In this document: positions 32,999 to 58,604 of the stretch, piece by piece | Position numbering within the stretch: the first letter of the stretch is position 1 | Layout of the letters: each line of letters opens with the position of its first letter | Source: Bugula neritina | Lineage: Eukaryota; Bryozoa; Gymnolaemata; Cheilostomatida; Bugulidae | Assembly (NCBI GenBank): GCA_964035545.1 | Contig: OZ037766.1 | Span: forward strand, 17,616,222 to 17,680,221 | Direction of reading: 5' to 3' | DNA length: 64,000 bases | The notes under the pieces: model-generated | Seen by the model: the letters and a program-made list of their open reading frames with translations, nothing else | Told to the model about the DNA's origin: nothing | The model's database searches: none | Position numbers and translations under genes: made by a program

Positions 32999-34950
32999 TT
33001 CTCTATTACAAACAAGGCACCAATCAGGTAGCAGGAAAAGATAAATATGATTAAAGTGATTCATCACTTCGGAATATCTTGATAAGGAAATGCATAGGGA
33101 GGGAAGCCAAAGTCTAATGTTGTTCGAGGGTGCTGTGAGACCAAAACAGGATGTGAGCCTCAAAACTACAAAATTTACTTCTACTTTATACTCTGCACTT
33201 TATTTTTGAGTCTATTGCATGATGAAACTTGACAAGGTTGTGATAACTATCAAAACAGCTATGTGTATAATTGTTATAGTGTACAGTGCTACAAAACTTA
33301 TATAATATATGGTTGAAACTATTTCAATTCTGCACGATTTGTATACTATATGTTGCTAGAAGTATTCTGTAGAAGCTCTGGAATAATACACTGATCTTTA
33401 AATCATTGTTCACCAGTTCATAACCATAATTATTATACTTGACCAATGAGCACCAGCATTAGCTCACAAATCCAGGGAGCACTACACATCATTTATAATG
33501 TCCTGGTCGCAATCTCTAAATAATCTACTGAACACTGAAATTTCTTTAATAAGCACAGTCTTTCAATATGTATATTTGTATCTAGAAAATGGCTTTGTTA
33601 TTTTATAATCTAGGTCAATTTGGAAAATCAGAGTTGAAAATATATGCAAAGTTTTCACAAATCAGAATAGATTCTGTTTCGAAGCAGAATAAAAAACTAC
33701 AAATTCTGCCAACTTTGTAAAACGTTTCTTTTCTCATAAATAAAAGCTTCTTAGCAATTTTTAAAATGAAAATACTAGTCAATTTGTTAGCTTCCTAATG
33801 TCATAACTTACAAAATATTTAAGATGATTGCAATAAATCAGATAAATAAATAAATAAAAAACATTGTAGGTTATTACATATAAAAGATACTTATAACTAT
33901 TGCTTACATTTTGTAACTCTTAGTTTATCCCTGTCTCCTTTATAAGTATATATTTCCACCAATTATGATAGAATCATGACCCTCAAGCCCCAAACCCCAA
34001 ACTCCAAACCCAATAGATTAACAAATGCAATTTCAATGGAGGCATTGTTTGTAGGTTTTGTGGTCTCATTTGAATGACAAGTTCTCAAGGATCTAATGCT
34101 TAGAAATATAGTAATGCACAGCTCATTTTAATACTTATTGCCTTAGCATTTGACTTTAAAACCAATCATATCACATACCATGAATATTTTAGTAACAATC
34201 ATTTGCTAGAGTTCAAGCTACGAAACCTCATTAGCTCATAATTATCTTTATATTAATTTCAAAGAGATGGTAATAAACTATATAAATACAAGTAGCAAAG
34301 TCTTTAGAAACTCACCAAAAGGCTTCTGCCAAGTAAACTTTTCAATGGCCTTTTAGCCAGAGCCTTTTTATGTAGCATTGCATGGCAATGTAGACTAAAC
34401 GATCCCGTATAGACGGTATAGTGGTAACCAAGTAATGGTCTGTCAAATAATAAAGATTGTACTAAAGTGAGGAGGCTATTTTCTTTGAGTTGATCATATT
34501 ATATCTCTAGCACAAATTTATAGCTTGACAAAATAGTAGGAACAGATCATCTTTAAACTATAAACATGCACCATAAAATCAGTGCATTATTTAATTTATG
34601 CCAGGAGTTTCAAAGCAGCCTGACTGAGCAACAATATTATGCCTATTACATTGCTGATTTTCATTATAGGAAATGTCTGCATTATGTCCGCCATAACTGT
34701 AGACTACCTCCTGGCTTCTGTTTGGTTTACTGTCAATAATCTGCATGAGATTATATAAACAAGGAAGCTTATTTCCTTGTCTATTATGATAGAAGTGATG
34801 ATTTACCCTGACAAATATGCAACATGCAATCAACCTCTCAACATGCCACTGGCAATAAACTGTACTATGATACCGGACAGTAATGGTGTACCCATTCAGC
34901 ATATTTTGATTAAAACATATTAATGTTGAGCAAAAATATAACACTCAGTG

Positions 34951-35335
34951 TTTGGTAAAAATGGCACAGAAAAATGGCATGGTAAAAATGGCATAAGTAA
35001 TAATGGCACAGATAACAATGGCAAAAATGAAAAAGTAGGTAAAATGGCATACTGATGCTAAATTTTCCCAGAATCAAACCGCAAACTCAAACTCCAACTC
35101 CATAACCCTGCACCCCCAACCCCAAAGTTAAACTCGAAACCCCCACACCCCTAAACTTAAACTCTCACCTTTAAACTCAAACCCAAACCTCTACTTCAAA
35201 CTCCCAATCCCAAACTCAAATCCCAAACCCCAATTTTGAAAAAATGCTGCCTTTTCCTACTTAATTTTCAATTGTACCACAATTACCTGCATGTGCCATT
35301 TTTACTTGTGCCATTTCTATCAGATGCTTTAAAAT
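34951..35335. mobile_element. Repeat with inverted AATGGCAC arms and a C-rich minisatellite core, copy 1
   Basis: The left arm (34951-35050) repeats GGTAAAAATGGCA and AATGGCACA units. The right arm (35265-35330) has the complement GTGCCATTTTTAC. The core (35075-35240) is an irregular run of CCCAAACTC/CCCCAAAC units. It shares this build, and an AAATTTTCCCA block before the core, with 36168-36402. Confidence 0.5.
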
Positions 35336-36167
35336 GCTATTTGACTAGCTGTAGTAGCAAGAATTGAACCATAGCTGCATACTACACTCAGAATGCTTTA
35401 TGCACTGTCACAATATACTTATACACTCTTCACAGTCTACACCAATATTATGTCATTATTACACAGTGGTTGGTTTCTAACATTTTCATTATAATATAGT
35501 TTGATTTTATTTTATCTTTGTCAACTCATCATTAACATGGAATGATACCGTCTATCTAGCACCATTACTAGTGACTATTACTAGAACTAGTACTAGATAT
35601 ATACTAGCGACTATTACTAGAATTAGTACTACTTATAAACAGTGTCAAAGTATGTTTGAAGTTTTAATCAAACACTGGTTAGTGTTTAAGCTAGTATAGC
35701 AATGCTGATATAGTGTTAATAAGTTGTGCTATGATACCTGTTAGTCACTTTACTGGTTCTTCAGAGCTATTGGAGACAAACAGATTCAACTTTTAACCAC
35801 TGGAATACATCAATGTATACTGTATAATTTTATTTCAGTATTTTCAACCTCTTTAATTCCTTTCCTTACTAATTGATAAAATAGCACTTTCAGTAACTAT
35901 GTAGCTTTAATTACAATGCTGTTAAAAACTATAGATATTACTGTAATTCAATGGCCTCTCATCATTACTAACCCAGTTATTTTACTATACAACTCTTTAT
36001 CAAATATAGTTGAAAATTGATTTCAAAATAGCTAAAACCAAAGCTATAAATATATGCATTTTACCTAATTATGCTCTGCTAAATAATTGCAGAAAATGCA
36101 ATCAACTATATAGGCTACTCTAAATTCTAAAAATGATACCTATTCACTGTATGTAGTATTCTGATTT

Positions 36168-36402
36168 TAGGTAAAAATTACACCAATAAAAATTGCATAG
36201 ATAATAAAGGTGCAGGTAATAATGGCACAAATGGATAAATATAGGTAAAGACTGCTCTCTAATGTTAAATTTTCCCAAACCCCAAACTCAGGCCCAAACT
36301 CAGGTCCCCAAACAAAATCCCTTATCCTTAACCCCAATATTAAAAATGTGCCATTTTACCTACCTGTCCATTTTTATCTGTGTCGTTTTTACCTGAGTAC
36401 CT
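36168..36402. mobile_element. Repeat with inverted AATGGCAC arms and a C-rich minisatellite core, copy 2
   Basis: The left arm has GGTAATAATGGCACA, then TTAAATTTTCCCAAACCCC, a C-rich core, and a right arm with GTGCCATTTTACC and CGTTTTTACCTGAG. The order of parts is the same as in copy 1, but the core is shorter. Confidence 0.5.
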
Positions 36403-37040
36403 AGTGTTTTACATAGGCATTCTATTATATATATTATCTTGGTAAAACACTAACAATTACTGTTAATTTAGTAATTTGCTTGACATGAGTTTTACTTGAC
36501 AAGTTTATTTTGGACTCTGATTTGATTTTGTGAGGATATTCATTGAATGTTTTTATGCGAAGTGGCTTTGTTCCTGCCACTATAAATAGGGTATGGTCAT
36601 ATACATACATATAGTAATAATACATATATAGTTGCATGTGTATAGGTGCATCTACAAACATTATATACTTTTTGACAATTGTATCAGTGATGGCCATTGA
36701 ATATCTTGTCTCTTGACTATTGCTAACTATCAGCACTATTCGCAGATGTCAAACAAATATAGCTTCTAGTTCAGATAATACAGCTGAAATATCTTAAACC
36801 AAGGCTCATTAAAACTAAATTATTGCTATAAGTTTGACCCGTGTGGGTTACACTGTAAGGCATCTAAGTTATTTTGTAGAATATGTTACATAGTGCGAAG
36901 ACTTTGGAGTTTTGTGGAATGCTAAATGGTCAAACTTTCACTCATTAGTTTATCCCAGATGATCACAATACGGTTATTCTTTTTCATAATTATGCTTGTA
37001 AAAGCTCTCATAAGTCTATAATTTGTGTAAGGAAAACTTA

Positions 37041-37210
37041 CTAGTTGCACCTAGATATTGCTTTTCAAGCTCGCCTAATGGCTCCACTGTTTGGCCCTAT
37101 GTTTGTCACCGGTGGAAGGGGTTTGGTTTTGGGTACCGCTCTCGCGTCTCTGAGACTTGGGGCTACTGGTTGGCCTGATAGCCGGATAGCCAATTTGCTG
37201 CCGGTTTTGA
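37041..37210. other. GC-rich island of unknown nature
   Basis: A sharply GC-rich stretch in AT-rich surroundings, open in a forward frame (start QARLMAPLFGPMFVTGGRGL) and in the opposite strand. I recognise no protein domain; it may be a short repeat. Confidence 0.3.
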
Positions 37211-38280
37211 GTCAGCAAAAGTAGATGGTATTTTTATAGTAGTCAGTTCAGTTTAGTAAGCCTTGTGTAGTAGCAATCATATTAATTTAGAAATCAATAT
37301 TTACATACTGGTACTAGTATTATTGTGGGATTGTTTATTAGAGACCACAGATTAGTTTGCCTATTGTATCTAGAATTGTGTCATATTGTATCTAGTCTGT
37401 GAACATTTTCCCTTATTAAATTGCAGTATCTATACTGTTATGGTTATTCTTACATTTTGCATTATTTTATCTGCTGCCAAGTTTACTGCTCACATTTTAA
37501 AGTATATTATTTGTGATATATCCTTATATATGCATTATAGGTTTCCCGGTACAATACAACATTATTAACCAGTGAAATTGCCTTACAATTTCATTAGCAA
37601 ACAAAAGTTTTAAGAGTTTTTCTTAAAAAACTCTCCAATTTTCTCCCACCTTCATTATTCATGCTCTTAAGTTAATTATTTGGCCTCATACTGTTGTTAT
37701 TCATACACATATTCCTACTTCTCCCTCTGCTATAATAATATGCTCATATTCACTCTCATGCATACCCTTATTATTGCTCTGTTTTATTGTTATAATTTAG
37801 CCTACTTAATTTTTGAGTATAAGTTGGGAACGTGAAAGACATTTGTGAACTGTTTACATGTAAGATTGTATTAAAGTTATAAAAGTGATAGCTTAAACTG
37901 CATGAGCAAAACACCAAATTATAATGTGGAAGTAACAGTGAAATAATACAGAAGGTATGAATAAAGCTGTTATAAAAGATGGAGCACGAGAAGTTGCCTG
38001 CCCATGAAAAAAATTAAAAAAAATGCATTGACTATACAGGTCATAACAATCAAGAACAAATTTAAAAGTCTTATATTTCTACATTTACTAGTATAATAAA
38101 AAAATAATCTAATAAAGCTAAAAATAAATTATTAGTTCAGTTATGTAAAATATTACCATAAAAATATAAATACTATTAGGTATGCCTTTATTATAATACA
38201 GTATACACTATGAGTTCATTATGATATTCTTATAGCATCAAATATTTTTCACGTATTGCAAAATTTTGTAAAATTTAATT

Positions 38281-51221
<12,941 letters not shown>

Positions 51222-51243
51222 GAATAATTTCGGCCACCCCTCA

Positions 51244-54200
51244 GTGGGAGGCGTGCAGGTAGTACGAAACTGTACTGTACCAGGCTGTTTGAACCAACTG
51301 ACTGCGCGAGTAGAGATCTTGGTGCAGTGCGTAAACTCTTTTACCGAGTCCATTAAGCTACCAGCTGGATCTATGCTGGGCCGGTTCCACTCTGTCCAAG
51401 AAGAGGACGTGGGCCCGTCACTGGGAGATGCGAGAGAAGAGCTCCCTCAATGCCCTAAAAAGGGGCGAGGAACTGTCCCAACACACATCAGAGAGTTATA
51501 CGAGACAGCCTGTGGTGGCTGTGCGAGCAACGAGGAACGCCAGGCTATGGCGAAGTTGCTACACGACTACAGTGATGTGTTCAGCAGCGGAGATCACGAC
51601 GTGGGACTGACTGGAGCTGTCAGACACGAGATACCGCTGACTGCAGGGACAGTCCCTATTTGGCAACCCACACGCAGGTTGGGGCCAGAGAAAGAGAAGG
51701 AGGTCAGCCGACAAGTCCGGGATCTTCTGGACCGCGGCCTCATCGAGCCAGCCCACAGTGCGTGGAGTTCGCCGGTCATATTGGTCCGGAAGAAAGACGG
51801 CAGTTGGCGGTTCTGTGTGGACTACCGCAAGCTCAATAGCGTGACCATACAGGACCCCTACCCTCTACCTCGTATTGATGAATCACTGGAAGCCCTAGCC
51901 GGCAGCAAGTACTTCAGTACGTTAGACTTGTTGAGCGGTTACTGGCAGGTCCCTCTGAGTCCCGACGCCCAGAAGAAGGTGGCGTTTATCACACGGGACA
52001 GACTGTGAAAGTGGAAGATGCTGCCCTTCGGGTTAACCTCCGCCTCGGCCACCTTTCAGAGGCTGATGGAGCAAGTCCTCAGCGGACTCCACTGGAAAAC
52101 ACTGCTGATCTACCTCGATGACGTCATCGTGATCTCCCCAGACTTTGAGACGCACGTCAGTCGTCTGCGGGATGTTTTCGAAAGACCCAGAAGTGCCGGT
52201 CTGAAGCTGAAACCTTCCCAGTGCACTCTATTGCAGCCGGAAGTTAATTACCTGGGGCACGTTGTCGGTTGAAACGGCGTGGCAACGGATCCCGAGAAAG
52301 TACGGGCGATAGAGGACTGGATCACCCCCCAAGATTTGACCGGACTCCGGGCTTTCTTGGGTCTGGTGGGGTATTACAGGCAATACATACCAGACTTTGC
52401 GGGAATAGCACAGCCGTTTAACCGGCTCACCGCAAAGGGAGTGACGTGGCAGTGGACCCCGGTCGAACGGGCGCTCGACCGCCTCAAGGGTTGCCTACTT
52501 ACGGCACCCGTCTTGGCCTACCCAGACCCCACTCTGGAGTACATCCTTGACACAGACGCCAGTGACCAGAATGTTGGCGCTGTGCTGTCCCAAGTGCAGA
52601 AAGGCCGAGAAGTAGTAGTAGCTTACTACAGCAATTCTCTCTCACCCACTGAACGAAATTAGTGCACTACCCGCAAGAAGTTGCTGGCAGTAATCAAGTC
52701 AGTGAAGCACTTTAGACCATACCTGTACGGCAGGAAGTTCCGGCTGCGTACGGATCATGCCTTCCTGATTTGGTTGTGCAAGACAGCAGAGCCGTCCAGT
52801 CATGTCGCCCGGTGGCTCGAAATCTTAGCTGAATTCTCCTACCGGATCGAACACCGGCTGGGCAGGAAGCACAGCAATGCGGATGGTTTGAGCCGGCGAC
52901 CTAATGGAGGTTGTAAACAGTGCCTCAACATCGAAAAAAGGGATGGAGGTCCCCCACGATGTGAGTTAGAGACGCTGGCTCACCACGGAGCACAGTTTGA
53001 CTGGGACCAGGGTCAACTCCAACAGAAGATTGACGAGTCCCCGGGGGTTGTACAAAACCTCCACGCCAACCCTGTTTTGGCCGAGAATGTCCGGGAGCTG
53101 AAAAAGCTTCAGGAAGAGCTGCCCGGAGTAGTGGCAGACATATATCGGGCCAAGAAGGAAGGGCGACGACCCAGCGAGGAACAACTACGGCAGGAATGCG
53201 CCGAGTTCCGGCTATTCTGCCAACGTTGGGACTCGCTGAAGATCGGGCAAGATGGTCTGCTGACCATTTCTTTAGCCGCCAACGGCAGACACCCGGAGAG
53301 GAAGAGGGTGGTCTGCCCCACTGCCATACGCCGTGAGTTAATTTGGGACACTCACAAACAGGCTCACGCAGAAGTCAAGAGAGTGATCTCCAAATTGCAA
53401 CTCCGGTGGTACTGGCCCAAGATTGGGCGTGATATCCGACTCAGAGTAAAACAGTGTGAAATCTGCCAGGCCAGCAAGCATGGCCGTCTCCCTAGTGAAG
53501 CGGGACGGCAAAGGTTATATGCTGGAAGGCCGTGGCAAGTAGTAGCTGTCGACCTGGTCGGACCCATGCCCCTAACCCCCAGAGGCAACAGTTGGATCTT
53601 AGTATTAACTGACCACTTCACTAGGTTGGCGGACGCTCTGGCGATCCCAGATGCGTCAGCTCCGACAGTGGCCCGGGTGCTAAACCAACATATATTCTGT
53701 TACTTTGGTCTCCCTGAACAGATACACTCTGACCAAGGCGCTCAGTTCCAGTCTCAACTGATGAGTGACCTTTGCCGCCTCAGTAAATTAGAGCAGGACC
53801 ATCCCTTACCACCTCCAAGGTAACGGGGTGGTGGAGCGCAATAACCGAATGCTAGGTGATGCGCTCCGGAGTCTACTCCTTGGACGCAGTCAGGAGGAAT
53901 GGGACACGGTATTGCCGCAAGTCATGCGCGCATACCGTAGCACCCCACACACCAGTACTGGTGAGACCCCAAACCTCCTGATGCTCGGGAGAGAGGCTTG
54001 TGTCCCTGACCATCTTACCTACCACATTCCAGAGCAGGACAACTCGGTTCACGAGTATGCCAGCGAAATAGTGGAACGGATGAGGGTCGCACACGAAATG
54101 CTGCGGGAGAAGCAGTGGCAGGTGCGGCGCGAGGATTCTGAGGAACCACCGCTCTATCAGACAGGAGATTGGGTGTGGATGGTCAATTATCGTAGGCGTC

Positions 54201-54818
54201 GCAGACAGGCGGCTAAATTACAGCCCAAGTTTGTGGGACCCTACGTGATAGTCGAGGCTATGCCCAACCACACCTACAAGATCGAGCACTTAGGACAAGT
54301 GTCCATCCAAAATGAGGCTCGCTTGAAGCCGTATTGGGCTAGCCCAGACGCAATGGGAGAAGCCCCCCCCCTGGTTGTTGGAGCCCAGGAGGCAGACGAC
54401 AACGCGTGGGCGACAGCGGCATGGACCCGAGTATGAAGTGGACATCCCGCGGGAAGAAGACGTGGTACGAGACGAGCGCCCACTTCTATCTACAGAAGTA
54501 CGCCCGCCGCCTCCTATACCAAGTCTGATACCATCACTTCCAGAAACCGAGCCGGTTCTGAAAGTGCAAACCCCCACGGAGGGAGGGGCTCCATCCGGAG
54601 AACAGGAAGAAGTAACCACTACCGGTGAATTAGAGGCGTCGCCAGTGGCACCTACTAGTCCACCGGTGAGCGCGCCACCTCCCCTAGAGCGAGGACAACG
54701 TACGAGGCAACCCCCATCATATTTAAAAGATTTCGTATGTGACTGCATTCAAAGCGACGCGTATGAAAGTCTAGAGGGGAACCGTACGAGAAAAGTATCG
54801 AGCAATTGTGGGAGTTGA
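51244..54818 (+). pseudogene. Gypsy/Ty3 pol pseudogene (RT, RNase H, integrase)
   Basis: Reading order: RT begins around WSSPVILVRKKDGSWRF (51760s), with the catalytic YLDD at 52111-52122. RNase H carries LDTDASDQNVGAVLSQ. The integrase zinc region is HKQAHAEV...CEICQAS, with the core acidic residues in AVDLVGPM and HSDQGAQF and the Glu in GVVERNNR. The C-terminal domain includes QTGDWVWMVNYRR and ends ARLKPYW. The frame is broken by TGA at 52006-52008, TGA at 52270-52272, TAG at 52660-52662 and a frameshift near 53780-53800, so the copy is dead. A further open frame (54375-54818) with PSYLKDFVCD-type sequence follows the integrase tail in another frame. Confidence 0.88.
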
Positions 54819-55241
54819 CAGCACCATGGAAATATCAATTTTTGCATCGGCGGAATTAGAAATCAAATTCATCCGCCGGATGTGCAAAGTCCTAGTCACG
54901 CACCCCTACCACGTTGCTCGATCTTTTCTTACGCTGATGCAGTCAAGAGCAGACGTGCCTTTAGTTTCTAGTACAGACCATTCGCAAACATACCAGATCG
55001 TGGGGTGAGTTAACTATGTTCTTGGTACGAAACTAGATTGTATCACTCAGCTCTGACCCGACTGAGTCAATCGAGCTGGAGATAGGCTAGTGAACTATAG
55101 TGGTAGGAACTCAGATTGACTTAGATATTTCACGATCTCACTGCAGTATGTGTTCTCTTCCAACTATTCACTACCGTAAATCTCTGCGAGTGTTTAACCG
55201 AACGAGAAGTTGTCAGGCTGTTTAGGGCCGACAACACTACA

Positions 55242-55568
55242 GTGTATTTTACTAACGCTGTTGAAACTCTTTCAGGTTACACTCGACCTGCTACAACCGG
55301 GGTATGGGATAGAGCACCTCCCGCTCCGCACCACAAAGAGAATGCCAATGACGAACTACCCGGGCCACTGCGCCGCCGCTGGCGGTGGGTGCCGCCAGAG
55401 ACGGAGAGAAAAATAGAGGCTGCATGGGGACTCAAAGGAAGTACACAGTGCCAACTCTGCTATGAGGATAGCCCGTCTCACCGCGCACTCAGATTACACG
55501 TGGATGCCCACTACCTCCTGACATTCTGCCCATTCTGCCCCCGACGTTTACCCGTATCCAGTTATTAG
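55242..55568 (+). CDS. Small zinc-finger-like ORF in the 3' region of the gypsy element
   Basis: 108 codons. The first part is basic and Pro-rich (PGPLRRRWRWVPPETERK). It is followed by CQLCYEDSPSHRALRLHVDA, a C-x2-C...H...H pattern, and by CPFCPRR. It lies between the integrase end and the LTR, where some gypsy elements carry an extra gene. Downstream sequence (to ~55960) still reads like former coding DNA (EERLLRLQTEFTQLAPDLL) in another frame with stops, so the gene was probably longer. The function is unknown; a nucleic-acid-binding accessory protein is inference. Confidence 0.4.
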   Translation: MYFTNAVETLSGYTRPATTGVWDRAPPAPHHKENANDELPGPLRRRWRWVPPETERKIEAAWGLKGSTQCQLCYEDSPSHRALRLHVDAHYLLTFCPFCPRRLPVSSY

Positions 55569-56267
55569 ACATCGAGCAGCTGGATGCTTCTCGGGGGGAA
55601 AACTACGTTGTGGCTGCTGATCTATACCTGGAATTCTTAGCATGTGATGAGATATGCTCGACAACAATTATCGATGGTATCGGACCGACCCCAGATTGTA
55701 TATTCCCCTGAAGAATTCACCTACCCTGACTAAGAAGAGGAGCTAGCACCCCCCCCTCGTAAAGTCCCGACCCCATCTCCAGATCGTACTCGCCTGGCTA
55801 CTGTAGAAGAGCGGCTCCTTCGGCTACAGACCGAATTTACCCAGTTAGCCCCAGACCTATTAAGTACCACGACAGGACTCTATCAATTGAAAAGCTCCGT
55901 GGGCTGATTTAAAAGGAAGCTACGTGCCCGTCAAGCCAAACACCGGCTCTCCAAGCCATGACTTTGGTTCTCCTTCCTGGAATGATTCGTAAGCCTTACC
56001 CTCTTGGGAGTGTTTGACTAACGCTGTGATCATGTAAATGCTTGACAGCTCATCTTCCTTGTCCACTACCACAGCTAGTGCTACTTCTCTCTCCGTAGCT
56101 AACCAATTGTATAATTATGTCGTAACTGCTATAATGATTATGTCTGTCAGTGTTATATATATATATATATATCTGTCTGTATTTTTATGTTTTGGTCTAC
56201 TGATATTATGTGTGCTGATTGTAAATTTTTTTGTATCAGAAAGAGGGCTTTCTGCTGGTGGGGGCGG

Positions 56268-56614
56268 TGTGGTGGCTCGTGGAGCTACCAGCAGCGTAAT
56301 AACGGGGAAATGTTATTTGCCCCACGAGTGCTACACGGGGTCATTGAGATGACCCGGAACAGCAGACAACCAATCGGCGTGACTGACAGTTTTTAGTAGT
56401 AGTAGCTTCCCGCTGTTTAGTGAGTAGAGTTTAAACTGGTGAACTGTATAGACCTTATCAATTAGCTGAATGTATTTGTGTTACTGTAGTTTTTGTGATG
56501 TATCCTTGTGTGTAAAATATATTAGTATTAACTCGAATTATCCTGGCGAAGTTTCTCTAGCAGAATAAATAGACTCTCTTGATTGCACACCAACCCAATC
56601 TGAAAATTATAACA
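56268..56614 (+). repeat. Probable 3' LTR of the gypsy element
   Basis: Starts TGTGGTGGCTCG right after a purine/G-rich tract (GGTGGGGGCGG) and ends in TATAACA. It contains AATAAA at 56564-56569. There is no second copy in the window to confirm the borders. Confidence 0.4.
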
Positions 56615-58418
56615 ATCGGTCCTGTCTCATTTTAAAGCATTAAAACCAGGTTTTCAACACGGGCACTGCCTTAAGGTTGCTAGAAAGCTCTAATCACAAA
56701 GGTGAAGGTGTGCAGTCATAAAATGTGAAAACAGTGCAAGATTAAATAGCTTATATAATACAATACCTGAACTAGTTGACTGGTTATTGATGCTTGGTAT
56801 ATGCAAACTACACAACCTCAAGTAGTAGACTGTGTGCAACCTATTCAAGCTATACTCTACAATATAGTATATAGTAATAATTGATCACTTGATGAATAAC
56901 CTTTTATCAACAAGGAAGTTCAGAACAAAACTGCACTGCAGTTGAAATTCCTCAAGCTATTATACCAAGAGAAGATAACAATAAAGAAGCAGATACACAA
57001 ACTTATCAGCAATAGTTTATGCTTAGACTCTAATTTATAGTTAATATCACTATGAGAGCAGATGTTTGGAAACATTTTCGTTGAATGAAACCCAACCATA
57101 AGCCCATGTAAACGCAATCACAAATTCATTTCTACGAAAGTCTGTTCTAGTAGTTCGAACCATGGAGTTGCAGCGTAAAACATCTGTATGAATAATAAAA
57201 TAAACCAAAAGCCACAATGCTACAAGCCAGTTTACATGGTCGGGGAAACATAGCGCAATAAATTATAATTATAATGAAAATTATTAGTACCTAATTAGAA
57301 CATGTTAAACTATCTTGCAAAATTGATTTGAAACATAGTATTCCTGAAAAATACTACAAGCCCCAACGAAATAGGCTACTCCAAACAATGCTCTTGAACT
57401 TATTAGCACATGATCAATATCTATTATATAATATTGACACACTATAGGAAGTTTGTCATAGCAGTATTCTAAGGTATACTTTTTATACCACTTTGCAGTG
57501 AAGATTAACTTTATTTGCCCCTAAAGTTGGGTACTTCACACATACACAGACCAATGATGCCACTACAATCATTTATATCAAAAATGTAAACATACAGACA
57601 CACATACATGTATGTTCAAAATAATATCCTGAAATATTACTAAATAAATATTATTAACTACATATGCATGATTAAATAAAAAAAACAAAATGCTAATAGT
57701 GGCTATTGACCAATTCTAAACTACATTTTGAGGCATAAGCAGTCCACTTATTCAGTAAATCAGTTTTCACACAGTTAAAGGATCATAATAGGTTAATGGC
57801 TCAATTTGCCAATCTCTATGTGATTGACAGCTAAGTTGTCACACTAATTGTTTACTGAGGTGCTACAAATGCAATAAAGCAGTGTACAACTTCTTTAAGT
57901 TTGTACTGCTAGTTGAAATGTGTAAGGTTTATATCCGCCTTTAATACCTAAGTTTCACACTAATTCTCATCATAGGTTAACTTTGGGAAATTGTGTGTGT
58001 TAAGAGTTTAAAATTAACAGAAATGAATGCTTAGTTATTTGACTGTATATGAACCTATTCAATTAATTAGAAAATCAACACATGAAACTATTATGGTGTC
58101 TTAAAAAGTAGAAAGTAGTGGTATGACAGCAACTGTCTGTACTTAAACAAATTTATTTATTTATCTTAATGTTGTAATTTTGGTGCAAAAATACATTTGA
58201 CATAAATTAAATTGAGTGAATTAAAATAAAAAAATTACATGCATTACCGTAGTAATATCTAATATACTATATGCACTATTGCTTTGAAATTAAGTACCGA
58301 ACCTCAAAAAATTGACTATAGTACAGTATAAATAAATAACAGTAAAAAATAATAAGCAAGTGTTTACATAATCATGTTGATTGTGAAAGCTTAAAGTGAA
58401 TGTACAGCTACAATGCAA
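56615..58418. other. Intergenic stretch between the gypsy LTR and RhoGEF B
   Basis: AT-rich sequence that should contain the 5' end and promoter of RhoGEF A. I found no exon with clear family similarity and no repeat shared with the rest of the window. Confidence 0.5.
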
Positions 58419-58604
58419 CTAAATCTCATTACTTGGCGATAAATAATTAGCTGGGACATAGCCATATCCATCTGATGTTTGTGCATACCACCAGTCTCTG
58501 TTGCCCAGTTTGTCGTGCTTTTCAAGAATGTAAACTATTTGGTTGGCTTTCAGAGACAATTCTTGTGCATTTCTTGATAGAAAGTCATATCTGGATTTAA
58601 ATAC
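58419..58604 (-). CDS. Final SH3 exon of RhoGEF paralog B
   Basis: 62 codons including TAG. It matches the paralog A exon base for base over ~160 bp from the acceptor, then differs: four extra residues (SNEI) before the stop. Confidence 0.9.
   Translation of the reverse strand, partial: VFKSRYDFLSRNAQELSLKANQIVYILEKHDKLGNRDWWYAQTSDGYGYVPANYLSPSNEI

Larger units (their letters stand above)
33001..38280. other. Intergenic region with C-rich islands
   Basis: Between the thioester gene start and the 3' end of RhoGEF copy A. No credible coding exon was found; the open frames here are short and lack family features. It holds C-rich AACCCC-type tracts at 33981-34015, 35075-35240 and 36274-36345, a run of CTATTACTAGAAYTAGTACT-like units near 35565-35635, and a GC-rich island at 37041-37210. 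The rest is plain AT-rich sequence. Confidence 0.6.
51222..56614 (+). mobile_element. 5'-truncated, GC-rich gypsy/Ty3 retrotransposon with probable 3' LTR
   Basis: Internal coding sequence starts in mid-polyprotein near 51244 (no gag, no complete protease, no 5' LTR). It runs through RT, RNase H and integrase to about 54818, followed by a 3' region with a small zinc-finger-like frame. A likely 3' LTR lies at 56268-56614. Base composition is far more GC-rich than the host sequence around it. The left junction with host DNA is not exact; host splice-site sequence is recognisable up to about 51221. Confidence 0.8.

Noticed and set aside
34591-34944. 117-codon minus-strand frame as a gene
   Set aside because: No domain, signal or splice support; composition is like the surrounding intergenic DNA.
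35075-35240. Interstitial telomere
   Set aside because: The C-rich units (CCCAAACTC, CCCCAAAC, CCCCTAAAC) are irregular and do not form a regular CCCTAA array.
54290-54748. 152-codon antisense frame over the gypsy tail
   Set aside because: A shadow of the GC-rich sense coding sequence; Gly/Ser-rich without domain.
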